From the NCBI RefSeq assembly GCF_002979535.1, contig NZ_PCPB01000001.1, positions 186,001 through 250,000 of the forward strand: a DNA stretch of 64,000 nucleotides, given 5' to 3'. Within the stretch, counting starts at the first letter, position 1, and the number at the start of each line of letters is the position of its first letter. Positions 23,622-32,579 of this stretch are shown here, in pieces. This DNA comes from Brevundimonas sp. MYb52. GTDB taxonomy: Bacteria > Pseudomonadota > Alphaproteobacteria > Caulobacterales > Caulobacteraceae. The notes beneath the pieces were generated by a model, which saw only the letters and a list, made by a program, of their open reading frames with translations, was not told the origin of the DNA and did not search any database. A program made the position numbers and the translations under genes.

Positions 23622-26144
23622 ATGACGAAATCCGTGGCGAACAAGGCTGGGCTGTTGGCGGGCGCAGCGGTGCTGAGCCTGATGGCGGGCGGCGCGGCCC
23701 AGGCGCAGAGCGCGGCCCAGGACCACGTCTCGACGGTGGACGACATCATCGTCACCGCCCAACTTCGTGCGCAGGACCCCATCGAGGTGCCCTTCGCCCT
23801 GACGGCCTATAGCGGTCAGTTCCTCGAGAACCTGGGCGTTCAGGAGTTCGAACAGCTGTCGGCCTTCGTGCCGGGCTTCCTGGTGCAGAACCAGTCGCCG
23901 AACAATCCGGGCTTTGTGATGCGCGGCATCACCTCGGACTCGGGCGCGGCCACGGCCGAGCCGCGCGTTTCCGTGTTTCAGGACGGGGTGTCGATCTCCA
24001 AGTCGCGTGGCTCCTATGTCGAACTGTTCGATCTGGAGCGGGTCGAGATCGCCAAGGGGCCGCAGTCGACCCTCTATGGTCGCGGCGCCCTGATCGGGGC
24101 GGTCAATCTGGTGCAGAACCGCGCTCGTCCGGGCCAGTTCGACGCCGAGATGCGGGCCGAGGTCGGCGACTATGGCTATCGCGCGGTCGAGGGCTTCGTG
24201 AACGCCCCGGTGGGTGATGATCTGGCCCTGCGTCTGGCCACGCGCATGAAGACGCGCGACGGCTCGGTCGAGAACCTGCTGGGCGGCGAGGACTACAATG
24301 GCATCGAGACCAAGGCCTTCCGCCTGTCCGGCGCCTGGACGCCCAGCGACACCCTGCGCGCCGACCTGATTGCCAACTACCAAACCGATGACGCCACCGG
24401 CACCTCGTTCAAGTCCATCGCCTATGATCCGGCTGACCCGACGACGGGCGCGGTACTGGGCGGCCGTGCGCCGTGGGAGGGCGCCGCCCTGACGCCGGGC
24501 GCCGCCTTCGACGGGGGCAAGAGCCTGGGTCTGGACCGCAAGGTCTGGGGCGTGACGGGGCTGGTGAAGTGGACTCTGACACCGTCGCTGTCGCTGAACT
24601 CGACCACGGCCTATCGCCAGTTCGATTCCTATGAAACCTTCGACGCCGACGGTCTGTCGCTGCCGTTGCTGACGGCGGCGGAAGAAGCCTATGGCGAGCA
24701 GTGGAGCCAGGAGTTCCGCCTGAACTGGGACAATGGCGGGCGCCTGTCGGGCTTCGCCGGGGCCGGCTGGTTCCGCGAGGAGGGCTACCAGCGCACCCCG
24801 ACCCAGTTTGATGAACGCATCGCCCTGGCCCAGTTGGCCGGACTGCTGGACGGCTCGCCCACGGCGGTCGGCCACAACACCTTGCCGATCTCGGCCTATC
24901 CGACGGTGGCGACGCAGTTCCTGCAAGCCACATTGACGCCGCTGGGGGCAGGGGCCCTGGCCGCGCCGATCGCGGGCAACCTGAAGTCGGCGCACATCGA
25001 GATACCGATCAACAGCGCCGAACTGACCTCCTACGACCTGTTCGCCGACCTGACCTTCAAGGCCACCGACCGCCTCGAGTTCGCGGGCGGGGTTCGCTAC
25101 ACCCGCGACGACAAGACCACCGGCTACGCCAGTTCGGTCGCCAACGGCCGTTCCATCGCCGGCGGGCTGCTGGCCGTGCTGCAAGGCGCCGTGCCGCCGG
25201 CACAGGTTCCAGCTCTGCTGGGCGGTCTGGCTAATCCCAACGCCGTCAACCTGCCGGCTTCGGTCCTGCCGCTGTTCGGCCTGACGGCGCAGCCGACCGC
25301 CAACAACGGCGACTTCGTCTATGGCGATCATGAGGACGACGGCTTCACCTGGCGCCTGACCGCCCGCTATGCCCTGTCGGACGAGGCCAGCCTCTACGCC
25401 AACTATGCGCGGGGCCGCAGACCTGAGGTGCTGAGCGTTAGCGGCCCGTCTGCCCCGCTGGGCGCGCCGACCTTCAACGTCATCGAGGCCGAGACGGTCG
25501 ACAGCTTCGAGGTCGGGGCCAAGGCGGCGCTGATGGACGGTCGCCTGCGTCTGGATGGCGCGGTCTTCCACTACGCCTACGACAACTTCCAAACCACGAT
25601 TCAGGAAGGCACCCGCTTCATCACCACCAATGCGGGCGAGGCCAGCGCCTATGGCTTCGAAGGGCAGGTCTTCTGGGCCGCCGCCGACAACTTCGATCTG
25701 TTCGGCACCTACGGCTACAACCACTCGCGCTTTGAGGCGGGCCTGTATGACGGCAACCGTTTCCGCCTGTCGCCCGACAACATGGCTTCGATCGGCGCCA
25801 TTTGGCGCCTGCCGGTCGCAGGCGGCACGGTCGAGGTGCAGCCGACCTATACCTGGCAGTCCAAGGTCTTCTTCGACGACAACAACGACATTCCGACCCT
25901 GCAGACCCAGAACTTCGTCGCCGACCTGACCCAGGACGAATACCAGGACGCCTATGGCCTGCTGAACCTGCGGGTTCGCTACGCCCCGGCCTCGGGGAGC
26001 TGGGGCGTCGAGGCCTTCGGCGAGAACCTTCTGGACGAAGAATACATCAAGGACGCCGGCAATACGGGCGACGCGCTCGGCTTGCCGACCTTCATCGCCG
26101 GACGCCCCGCCAGCTATGGCGTGGCCTTTACCGTTCGCTACTGA
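23622..26144 (+). CDS. TonB-dependent receptor of the PhoD cluster
   Basis: 840 residues. Signal peptide (cleavage near AAQAQ, residue 28), TonB-box-like TVDDIIVTAQLR, plug (about 45-170, with LERVEIAKGPQSTLYGRGAL) and a barrel ending YGVAFTVRY. It has no STN domain, so it takes up substrate without signalling by itself. The ATG at 23622 follows AAGGGGGATG. PhoD follows after 11 bases. A receptor plus a Tat-exported phosphatase suggests uptake of phosphate esters or their products, or nutrient capture under phosphate limitation. Codon use from here on is strongly G/C-ending, unlike the genes to the left. Confidence 0.9.
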   Translation: MTKSVANKAGLLAGAAVLSLMAGGAAQAQSAAQDHVSTVDDIIVTAQLRAQDPIEVPFALTAYSGQFLENLGVQEFEQLSAFVPGFLVQNQSPNNPGFVMRGITSDSGAATAEPRVSVFQDGVSISKSRGSYVELFDLERVEIAKGPQSTLYGRGALIGAVNLVQNRARPGQFDAEMRAEVGDYGYRAVEGFVNAPVGDDLALRLATRMKTRDGSVENLLGGEDYNGIETKAFRLSGAWTPSDTLRADLIANYQTDDATGTSFKSIAYDPADPTTGAVLGGRAPWEGAALTPGAAFDGGKSLGLDRKVWGVTGLVKWTLTPSLSLNSTTAYRQFDSYETFDADGLSLPLLTAAEEAYGEQWSQEFRLNWDNGGRLSGFAGAGWFREEGYQRTPTQFDERIALAQLAGLLDGSPTAVGHNTLPISAYPTVATQFLQATLTPLGAGALAAPIAGNLKSAHIEIPINSAELTSYDLFADLTFKATDRLEFAGGVRYTRDDKTTGYASSVANGRSIAGGLLAVLQGAVPPAQVPALLGGLANPNAVNLPASVLPLFGLTAQPTANNGDFVYGDHEDDGFTWRLTARYALSDEASLYANYARGRRPEVLSVSGPSAPLGAPTFNVIEAETVDSFEVGAKAALMDGRLRLDGAVFHYAYDNFQTTIQEGTRFITTNAGEASAYGFEGQVFWAAADNFDLFGTYGYNHSRFEAGLYDGNRFRLSPDNMASIGAIWRLPVAGGTVEVQPTYTWQSKVFFDDNNDIPTLQTQNFVADLTQDEYQDAYGLLNLRVRYAPASGSWGVEAFGENLLDEEYIKDAGNTGDALGLPTFIAGRPASYGVAFTVRY

Positions 26145-26155
26145 GGGTCGGGCGC

Positions 26156-27847
26156 ATGACCATGAACCGTCGCGGCCTGCTGGGCCTGTTCGGGGCCGGG
26201 GCGGCTGTCAGCGCGACGCCGGCGATGGCGGAGGCGGCCTCGGTCGCCTTCCTCCACGGCGTCGCCTCGGGCGATCCGGGCACGGACCGGGTGATCCTTT
26301 GGACTCGCGTCACGGCGGGGGAGGGGTTCAGCGGCCCGGTTTCCGTGGCGTGGCGCGTTCTGGAAGGCGAGGGCGACCAAGTCGTCGCTTCGGGCCGTTT
26401 CGAGACGGGGCTAGAGCGCGACTATACGGTCAAGATCGACGCGGCGGGCCTGCGTCCCGGTCGCGACTACCGCTACGACTTCGCCGTGGGCGAGACTCGC
26501 TCTCCGATGGGCCGCACCCGCACCCTGGCGGCCGAGGGCGTGACGCCGGTCAATCTGGCGGTGGTCTCGTGCCAGCTCTATCCGGGCGGTCTGTTCAACG
26601 CCTATGAGGCCATCGCCGCCCTGTCGTCGCTGGACGCCGTGGTTCACTTGGGCGACTACATCTACGAATACGGGGCCGAGGCCGACGCCTACGGCATGGT
26701 CACTGGCGCCGCGTTGAACCGTCTGCCCGAGCCGCGTCATGAGATCGTGACCCTGGCCGACTATCGGACCCGTCACGCCCAGTACAAGACCGACGCCGAC
26801 CTGCAGGCGGCCCACGCGCGCGCGCCCTTCATCTGCGTCTGGGACGACCATGAGACCGCCAACGACGCCTGGCTGCACGGCGCCGAAAACCACCAGCCCG
26901 AAACCGAAGGCGACTTCGCCGTGCGCAAGGCGGCGGCGCTGAAGGCCTATTATGAGTGGATGCCGATCCGCGAGGCGGCGCCCGGCGCGCTGAAGGAGGC
27001 CATCTACCGCAGCTTCCACTTCGGCGACCTGGCCAGCCTGATGATGGTCGAGACGCGGCTGACGGGACGCACCGAGCCGCTGGACTACAGCAAGGATCTG
27101 ACCGCCAAGGACGGCCCGAACGGCGAGCCGGTGCTGGATCTCGACGCCTTCCGCACCAAGCTGAACGATCCGGCGCGCGATCTCATGGGGCCGGAACAGC
27201 GCGCCTGGCTGACGCGTGAACTGTCGGCGTCCAAGGCGGCGGGCCGTCCGTGGCAGGTGCTGGGCAATCAGGTCGTAACCGCGCGCGTGGCCGGTCCCGA
27301 CGTGTCGCGGACCATGACGCCTGAACAGATCGAGGGCCTGATGGCCCAGGTGCCCGAGGCCTTCCGCGAACAGTTCGAGCAGGCCCTCTTCCTGTTCAAG
27401 ATGGGGCTGCCGTTCAACCTCGACGCCTGGGACGGCTATCCGGCGGGGCGCGAGCGGCTCTATGCCGCCTTCGCTGAGGCCGGAGTCCAGCCCATTGTCC
27501 TGGCAGGCGACAGTCATGCCTTCTGGGTCAACGAGCTGAAGGACGCCGCCGGCGTCCGTCGCGCCCTCGAATTCGGAACCAGCGCCGTCTCCAGCCCCTC
27601 GATCGGCGACGCTATCGGCGGCTTCCCTCTGGGCGAGGCCCTGATGCGGGCCAATGACGAGGTCGTCTTCTGCGACCAATCGGCCAAGGGTTTCATTCTC
27701 CTCGCCCTGACTGCCGACAAGGCCGAGGCGACCTTGATGCAAATTTCCACCATCTTCGCAAAACCCTTTGAAATTAAACGACTGAAGCGTTTTGCTGTGG
27801 AGATCGACGGCGGGCTGATCGAAGTTGCGGAGGCCGAGAAGGCTTAG
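26156..27847 (+). CDS. phoD: PhoD-family alkaline phosphatase/phosphodiesterase, Tat-exported
   Basis: 563 residues. Twin-arginine signal (NRRGLLGLFGAGAAVSATPA), an N-terminal PhoD domain (about 28-125) and a metallophosphoesterase domain with VVHLGDYIYEYG, FICVWDDHETANDAW and VLAGDSHAFW. These match the PhoD (COG3540) metal and phosphate ligands. It hydrolyses phosphate monoesters or diesters outside the cytoplasm. The ATG at 26156 follows GAGGG; the alternative at 26162 (MNRRG) differs by two residues. It lies between the receptor and a stand-alone STN protein in one plus-strand run. In other bacteria PhoD is a typical phosphate-starvation gene. Confidence 0.95.
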   Translation: MTMNRRGLLGLFGAGAAVSATPAMAEAASVAFLHGVASGDPGTDRVILWTRVTAGEGFSGPVSVAWRVLEGEGDQVVASGRFETGLERDYTVKIDAAGLRPGRDYRYDFAVGETRSPMGRTRTLAAEGVTPVNLAVVSCQLYPGGLFNAYEAIAALSSLDAVVHLGDYIYEYGAEADAYGMVTGAALNRLPEPRHEIVTLADYRTRHAQYKTDADLQAAHARAPFICVWDDHETANDAWLHGAENHQPETEGDFAVRKAAALKAYYEWMPIREAAPGALKEAIYRSFHFGDLASLMMVETRLTGRTEPLDYSKDLTAKDGPNGEPVLDLDAFRTKLNDPARDLMGPEQRAWLTRELSASKAAGRPWQVLGNQVVTARVAGPDVSRTMTPEQIEGLMAQVPEAFREQFEQALFLFKMGLPFNLDAWDGYPAGRERLYAAFAEAGVQPIVLAGDSHAFWVNELKDAAGVRRALEFGTSAVSSPSIGDAIGGFPLGEALMRANDEVVFCDQSAKGFILLALTADKAEATLMQISTIFAKPFEIKRLKRFAVEIDGGLIEVAEAEKA

Positions 27848-27930
27848 ACGGCCGCAGGGGCGCTTCCCTTGCCATGATCGGAAGGCTGTGCTGATCCCGC
27901 GCTAACGGCGGCGAAGGGGACGGGACATAG

Positions 27931-28593
27931 ATGTCGAAAGGCCTGAAGCGTCGGCTGGCGATCCTTGCCGTCATGGCTGCTCTGGCGATCGCCGGCGTGG
28001 CGCAGGCGCGACCGCAGGAGGCGCGGCGATTTGAACTTCAGGCCCAGCCGTTGGACCAGGCGCTGGCGGCCTTCTCGGTCTCGACCGGCTTGCAGATGCT
28101 CTACGACAGTTCGCTGGCGGCGGGACGGCGGTCGTCGCCGGTGTCGGGGGCGATGCAGCCGAGGGAGGCTTTGGCCCTGATGCTGGCGGGCACCGGCCTG
28201 ACGGCGCGGTTCACCGCGGGCGGAGCCGTGGTCATCTACGCCGGATCGACCTCAGCGGTGACGCTGAATCCGATCACCGCGACCGCGGCGCCGGTCATCG
28301 GCCGGTTGGGCGCGAACGCCGAGGCGCGGGCCTATGCCGAGGCAGTGCAGCGGCAGACGGTCGAGGCCCTGCGTCAGGACGCCGTGCTGTCGGGCGGCGA
28401 CTATGCCCTTAGTGTGCGTCTGTGGGTGGCCGAGGACGGGGCGGCGCGTCGGATCGAGATTTTGAACGGCTCGGGCGAGGGCGCGCGCGACGCCGGCTTC
28501 CTGGCTCTGGCTTCAAGCCTGCGGTTTCCGGTTCCGCCGCCGGACCTGCCGCAGCCGATGCGGATCGAGTTTCGCGTCCGTCAGCGTCACTGA
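27931..28593 (+). CDS. Stand-alone STN protein with TonB_C-like end (VreA-like)
   Basis: 220 residues. Signal peptide (cleavage near AQARP, residue 27), a STN domain (about 32-105: FELQAQPLDQALAAFSVSTG, then PREALALMLAGTGLTARF) and a C-terminal domain (about 130-220) with the TonB_C-like pattern LSVRLWVAEDGAARRIEILN and a Pro-rich last strand. There is no plug or barrel. A receptor-like protein reduced to its signalling domain is exactly what VreA is in the P. aeruginosa PUMA3 system. The sigma and FecR partners follow two genes later. This would pass a periplasmic signal to FecR without transporting anything. Confidence 0.82.
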   Translation: MSKGLKRRLAILAVMAALAIAGVAQARPQEARRFELQAQPLDQALAAFSVSTGLQMLYDSSLAAGRRSSPVSGAMQPREALALMLAGTGLTARFTAGGAVVIYAGSTSAVTLNPITATAAPVIGRLGANAEARAYAEAVQRQTVEALRQDAVLSGGDYALSVRLWVAEDGAARRIEILNGSGEGARDAGFLALASSLRFPVPPPDLPQPMRIEFRVRQRH

Positions 28594-28596
28594 CAT

Positions 28597-28626
28597 ACCA
28601 GCGTCACCGTTCTGTCGCTGGTGACG
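28597..28626. repeat. Overlapping alternative stem-loops between STN and TonB genes
   Basis: ACCAGCG (28597-28603) can pair with CGCTGGT (28616-28622), and CGTCACC (28602-28608) can pair with GGTGACG (28620-28626). The two stems share bases and exclude each other. A T-run after them is short (GGTTTAG). They could reduce read-through or control the TonB gene. Confidence 0.4.
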
Positions 28627-28674
28627 GTTTAGGGAGGCGGGGTTCCAGCGGCTCTGACGGCTCGGCTCCCATCC

Positions 28675-29316
28675 ATGACGCGAAACTGGCTTCTTGGCGC
28701 GATGACGTCGGCGGCCCTGCATGGCGGGGCGGCGGCTGTACTGCTGGCGTCGTCGGCGATCCCGCAGGGCGTCACGGCGCCGGAGGCCCAGCCGCACGCG
28801 GTCAATGTCGAGCTGATCGACACGGCTCGCCGAGAGGCCGGCGACAGCGACCGCACAGAAGTGTCCTCAAACGCGGCCGAGACCGCCAGCCCGACCGCTA
28901 AAGCGCCGACCTCGCCCATGACCGGCGAGGCCAAGGCGGCACCCGCCCAGACGGCGAGCGGCGGTGCGGCGGCCATGCCGGCGACTGCGCCCGACCCTGG
29001 CGCCGTGTCTGACTATTACCGGCGGGTCGAAAGTCATCTGGCGCGGTTTCACGCCTATCCGGCGTCCCTGGCCGGCCCGCGTCCGACCGGGGTGGTGCGG
29101 GTCGGCCTGATCGTTCAGCGTGATGGACGGGTCATGGACGCCTGGATCGAGACGAGCTCGGGGGTCGTGCCTCTGGATGAGGCGGCCTTGCAGACCTTGC
29201 GGCGCGCCGAGCCTCTGCCGGGCCTGCCCGCGACCCTGCCGGGCGCGATCGATCTGATCGTGCCGCTGCGCTACGCCGCCTCGACCAGGGGCGGCGGCGT
29301 GCGGGTCGGCGAATGA
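28675..29316 (+). CDS. TonB-family energy transducer 1
   Basis: 213 residues. One N-terminal transmembrane helix (about 7-30), an Ala/Pro/Thr-rich periplasmic spacer and a C-terminal TonB domain (about 115-205) with RFHAYPASLAGPRPTGVVRV, then GLIVQRDGRVMDAWIETSSG. TonB couples inner-membrane proton motive force to outer-membrane receptors and needs ExbB and ExbD, both found downstream. It lies between the STN protein and the sigma factor, which ties it to this signalling unit. A second TonB gene occurs at 34737. Confidence 0.85.
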   Translation: MTRNWLLGAMTSAALHGGAAAVLLASSAIPQGVTAPEAQPHAVNVELIDTARREAGDSDRTEVSSNAAETASPTAKAPTSPMTGEAKAAPAQTASGGAAAMPATAPDPGAVSDYYRRVESHLARFHAYPASLAGPRPTGVVRVGLIVQRDGRVMDAWIETSSGVVPLDEAALQTLRRAEPLPGLPATLPGAIDLIVPLRYAASTRGGGVRVGE

Positions 29317-29320
29317 GAGC

Positions 29321-29872
29321 GTGGTCGTGGTGACGGAAGCCGCCGCCCGTCTGCGCGGGCATCTGGTCGAGAAGTACGAGACCCTGCTGAGCGGCCTCAG
29401 CGCGCGGCTGGGCTCGCGCGAGATGGCGCGCGACGCGCTGCAGGACGCCTATGTGAAGCTGTCGAGCAACGGGCCGCAGGACGAGGTGCGGCATCCGACG
29501 GCCTATCTGTTCCGCATGGCGCTGAACATCGCCGCCAATGCGCGGCGCCGCGACCGGCGGCTGCTGGGCTTTGACGAGGTCTCGGCCCTGCTGGACGTGC
29601 CGGACGAGAGCCCGGACCCGGCGACGGTGGCTGAGGCGCGCTCGGACCTGGCCACGGTCAAGGCGGCGATGGCGCGGATGCCGGCGCGGCGTCTGGCCAT
29701 CTGCACCGCCGCCTGGCTGGACGGGTTGTCGACAGCCGAGATCGCCGAGCAGAACGGCGTGGCCCAGCGGACGGTGCAGCACGAACTGAAACTGGCGACC
29801 GAGGCCTTGCAGAAGAATTTGGCTCAACCCAAGGTCATATCCTTGCGCCGTTCCGACGGTGGCGTGTCATGA
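29321..29872 (+). CDS. ECF sigma factor (VreI/FecI-like)
   Basis: 183 residues with sigma region 2 (EMARDALQDAYVKL, then TAYLFRMALNIAANARRRDR) and region 4 (MPARRLAICTAAWLDGLSTA, then EIAEQNGVAQRTVQHELKLA). It starts at one of several GTG codons (29321, 29327, 29330). It overlaps the FecR gene by four bases (ATGA). By analogy with VreI it should switch on the secretion genes that follow. A GCGAAATC stretch near 30890, before the FhaC gene, could be part of its promoter, but I cannot show this. Confidence 0.85.
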   Translation: MVVVTEAAARLRGHLVEKYETLLSGLSARLGSREMARDALQDAYVKLSSNGPQDEVRHPTAYLFRMALNIAANARRRDRRLLGFDEVSALLDVPDESPDPATVAEARSDLATVKAAMARMPARRLAICTAAWLDGLSTAEIAEQNGVAQRTVQHELKLATEALQKNLAQPKVISLRRSDGGVS

Positions 29873-30858
29873 ATTACAGGGGCGCCTCAGAGGCCGGACA
29901 TGAGCGGCGAGATCAGGACGTGAGCGACGCGGTCGTCGAACAGGCCCAGGCCTGGGTGCGTCGCCTGATGTCAGGCGAGGCGACGCAGGACGACGCCCTG
30001 GATCTGGCGGTCTGGCGTCAGGCGGATGCGCGTCATGAGCGGGCCTTCGTTCAGGCGGCGCGTCTGCACAAGGCGGCGCGACAAGCGGCGTCCGACCTGC
30101 GCGACGAGCAGGCGACCCGGCCAACGACGGCCCGGCGCGGTCTGAGCCGTCGCATGGTGGTGGGCGGGGCCATCGCCGCCTCGGCCGCCGGGGTGGCCAT
30201 CATCGCGGAACGGTCGGGGACGACGCGTTTTGCGCCACCGCCCGCTGACTTCACCACGGAAAAGGGCGAGACGCGGCGCGTCGAACTGGCGCCGGGCGTC
30301 TCGGTCGAGCTGAACACCCTGACGCGGATCGCCCTGCGACCGGCGGCGGGCGAGGGCGCCTTTGAACTGCTGACGGGGGAGGCGGTCGTGACCATCGACC
30401 GCCCAGACGCCCCCCTGTCGATCTTCGCCCAGGACGGCGAGACCACGGCGTCGCAGGCGCGACTGGCGCTGCGCTGTCTGGAGGGCGAGGTGCGGGTGTC
30501 CTGTCTGGAAGGCGCGGCGCATGTGCGCTCGGCGGGGCAGGCGGCGGCGCTGCCGGCGCAACACAGCGTCACCTATGACCAGAAGCAGATGCAGGCCCCC
30601 ACGGCCATCGACCCGGAGGCCGAGGCGGCCTGGCGGCGCGGCCTGCTGGTCTTCCGCGATCAGCGCCTGGGCGACGTGATCGAGGAGATCAATCGCTATC
30701 GCACGGGCCGCATCGTCATCGCCGATCCACGCCTGAGAAACCGCCGCGTCAACGGCGCCTTCCACACCGATCGTATTGATCAGGTCATTGATCAGATGCG
30801 GCTGGCCTATGGGGTTCGCGCCACGCGCCTGCCTGGCGATGTTGTCCTCGTGGCCTGA
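29869..30858 (+). CDS. FecR-family anti-sigma factor (VreR-like)
   Basis: 329 residues. N-terminal DUF4880-like domain (about 20-75), a transmembrane helix with RRMVVGGAIAASAAGVAIIA, a FecR domain (about 120-225, with EKGETRRVELAPGVSVELNT) and a C-terminal DUF4974-like STN-binding domain (about 255-329, with LVFRDQRLGDVIEEINRYRT). Translation is coupled to the sigma factor by the ATGA overlap. It should receive the signal from the stand-alone STN protein at 27931. Two Cys pairs in the periplasmic region (RCLEGEVRVSC) are unusual and could form a disulphide. Confidence 0.88.
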   Translation: MNYRGASEAGHERRDQDVSDAVVEQAQAWVRRLMSGEATQDDALDLAVWRQADARHERAFVQAARLHKAARQAASDLRDEQATRPTTARRGLSRRMVVGGAIAASAAGVAIIAERSGTTRFAPPPADFTTEKGETRRVELAPGVSVELNTLTRIALRPAAGEGAFELLTGEAVVTIDRPDAPLSIFAQDGETTASQARLALRCLEGEVRVSCLEGAAHVRSAGQAAALPAQHSVTYDQKQMQAPTAIDPEAEAAWRRGLLVFRDQRLGDVIEEINRYRTGRIVIADPRLRNRRVNGAFHTDRIDQVIDQMRLAYGVRATRLPGDVVLVA

Positions 30859-31001
30859 CGAAATCGAACATAAGCGACTGAGAAACGTCGCGAAATCTTC
30901 ACGCTAAATCTTTGCGCCTGTGTCGGGCGCACGTGTCTCTCCCCTGACGACCAAGTGCGGGGCGTCGGTCGCCTCAGCGGCCGTCGCGTCACGGGGGATT
31001 G

Positions 31002-32579
31002 ATGCTGGATTACAAGAGACATTGCGCGCTGAGAGGCGCGGCGAGCGCCTTGGCGCTGGCCGCTGTTCTGGCTGTTCACGCCGCGCCCGCGAGGGCGCAG
31101 GACGACGCCAGCTTCGAGGTTCGCGCCTTTCAGGTGAAGGGCAATACGGTCCTGCCGCCCGAGGCGGTGGAACGGGCGGTCTATCCCTTCATGGGGCCGG
31201 GCCGGACCTCGGACGACGTGGAGGCGGCGCGCGCCGCCTTGCAGGCTGTCTATGAGGCGCGCGGCTTCGTCGCCGTGTCCGTCTTCATTCCCGAGCAGTC
31301 GGTCGAAGGCGGCGTCCTGATGCTGGAGGTGACCGAGCAGGCCATCGGTCAGGTGCTGGTCGAGGGCGCGAGGAGGCCCGACGCCGTGCGCGCTCAGGCC
31401 CCGTCGCTGACGCCCGGCCAGACGCCGAACCTGCCGGAGTTCCAGCGCGACGTGGTGGCGCTGAACCAGAACCCGTCGCGACGCGTGACGCCGGAACTGC
31501 GCGCAGGCGTGGCGCCCGGCACGCTGGATGTGGTGCTGGCGGTCGAGGAAAGCTCGCCCTGGCACGGCTCGCTGGAACTGAACAACTATTCCAGCGCCGC
31601 GACGACCCAACTGCGGACGGCGGCGACCCTGCGTCACGACAACATGTGGGGGCGCGGCGACAGCCTCAGCCTGTCGGCCCAGACGGCGCCCGAGCGGACC
31701 ACGGACGGCACGGTCTATTCCGGCAACTATCTGATGCGCCTGGGCGTCGGCACGCAGCTGCTGGCCTATGCTGTCCATTCCGACAGCGACATCGCCGTGG
31801 TCGGCGGCACCAATGTCATCGGCAAGGGCGATCTGGCGGGCCTGCGTCTGATCCGCGCCCTAGGCGGCGGCGACGGCTTTTATCATTCGCTGACGCTCGG
31901 CTTCGACTGGAAGAGCTTCAAGGAAGACGTGATCCTGGGCTCGGACCGGGCCGCGGCGCCGATCGAGTATTTCCCGCTGATGGCCTCGTGGCGCGGCGAC
32001 TGGAGCGGTGAGGCGCGGCGCAGCGACCTGACCTTCAGCGGCGTCCTGGGCGTGCGCGGTCTGGGCGACGACAAGTGGGCCTTTGACGCCAAGCGCTACA
32101 ACGCCCGCCCCAGCTTCTTCACGGTCAAGGTCGACGCCTCGCATACCGAAGAACTGGTCCACGACCTGCAGTTGATGGCCAAGCTGTCGGCTCAATGGAC
32201 CGATCGCCCGCTGATCTCCAACGAGCAGTTCGGCATCGGCGGTTCGAACACGGTCCGCGCCTATCGCGAGAGCGAGGCCATGGGCGACTACGGCCTGGCC
32301 ACGCAACTGGAGCTGCGTTCGCCGTCGCTGCTGGCCGACTGGCCGGGCGTGGATGAATTGCGCCTCTACGGTTTCTGGGACGCCGGCTTCGTCGGCATCC
32401 ACGACCCGCTGCCGGGTCAGAAGGGCGAGAACCTTCTGATGAGCGTCGGCGTCGGCGGGCGGCTGCGCCTCTTCCAATACCTCAACGGGGCCGTCGATGT
32501 CGGCACGCCCCTGATCACCATGCCGGGCCGCGATGCGGGCCTGGTTTCCGTTCGCTTCCGCATCTGGGGGGAATTCTGA
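31002..32579 (+). CDS. FhaC/ShlB/HecB-type two-partner secretion transporter (TpsB, PdtB-like)
   Basis: 525 residues. Signal peptide (cleavage near ARAQD, residue 34), a POTRA_2 domain (about 38-120, FEVRAFQVKGNTVLPPEAVE), a second POTRA-like segment and a 16-strand barrel with the conserved loop-6 motif as NTVRAYRESE, ending RFRIWGEF. TpsB proteins carry a large partner exoprotein across the outer membrane. The ATG at 31002 follows GGGGGA. It is followed by a TGATG overlap into the ExbB fusion gene. Its partner is almost certainly the giant protein at 37823. PdtB of P. aeruginosa is the closest functional parallel I know. Confidence 0.92.
   Translation: MLDYKRHCALRGAASALALAAVLAVHAAPARAQDDASFEVRAFQVKGNTVLPPEAVERAVYPFMGPGRTSDDVEAARAALQAVYEARGFVAVSVFIPEQSVEGGVLMLEVTEQAIGQVLVEGARRPDAVRAQAPSLTPGQTPNLPEFQRDVVALNQNPSRRVTPELRAGVAPGTLDVVLAVEESSPWHGSLELNNYSSAATTQLRTAATLRHDNMWGRGDSLSLSAQTAPERTTDGTVYSGNYLMRLGVGTQLLAYAVHSDSDIAVVGGTNVIGKGDLAGLRLIRALGGGDGFYHSLTLGFDWKSFKEDVILGSDRAAAPIEYFPLMASWRGDWSGEARRSDLTFSGVLGVRGLGDDKWAFDAKRYNARPSFFTVKVDASHTEELVHDLQLMAKLSAQWTDRPLISNEQFGIGGSNTVRAYRESEAMGDYGLATQLELRSPSLLADWPGVDELRLYGFWDAGFVGIHDPLPGQKGENLLMSVGVGGRLRLFQYLNGAVDVGTPLITMPGRDAGLVSVRFRIWGEF

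Noticed and set aside
23334..25724. A 796-codon antisense frame opposite the receptor gene
   Set aside because: Shadow of the receptor; Arg/Gln/Gly-rich with no start signal.
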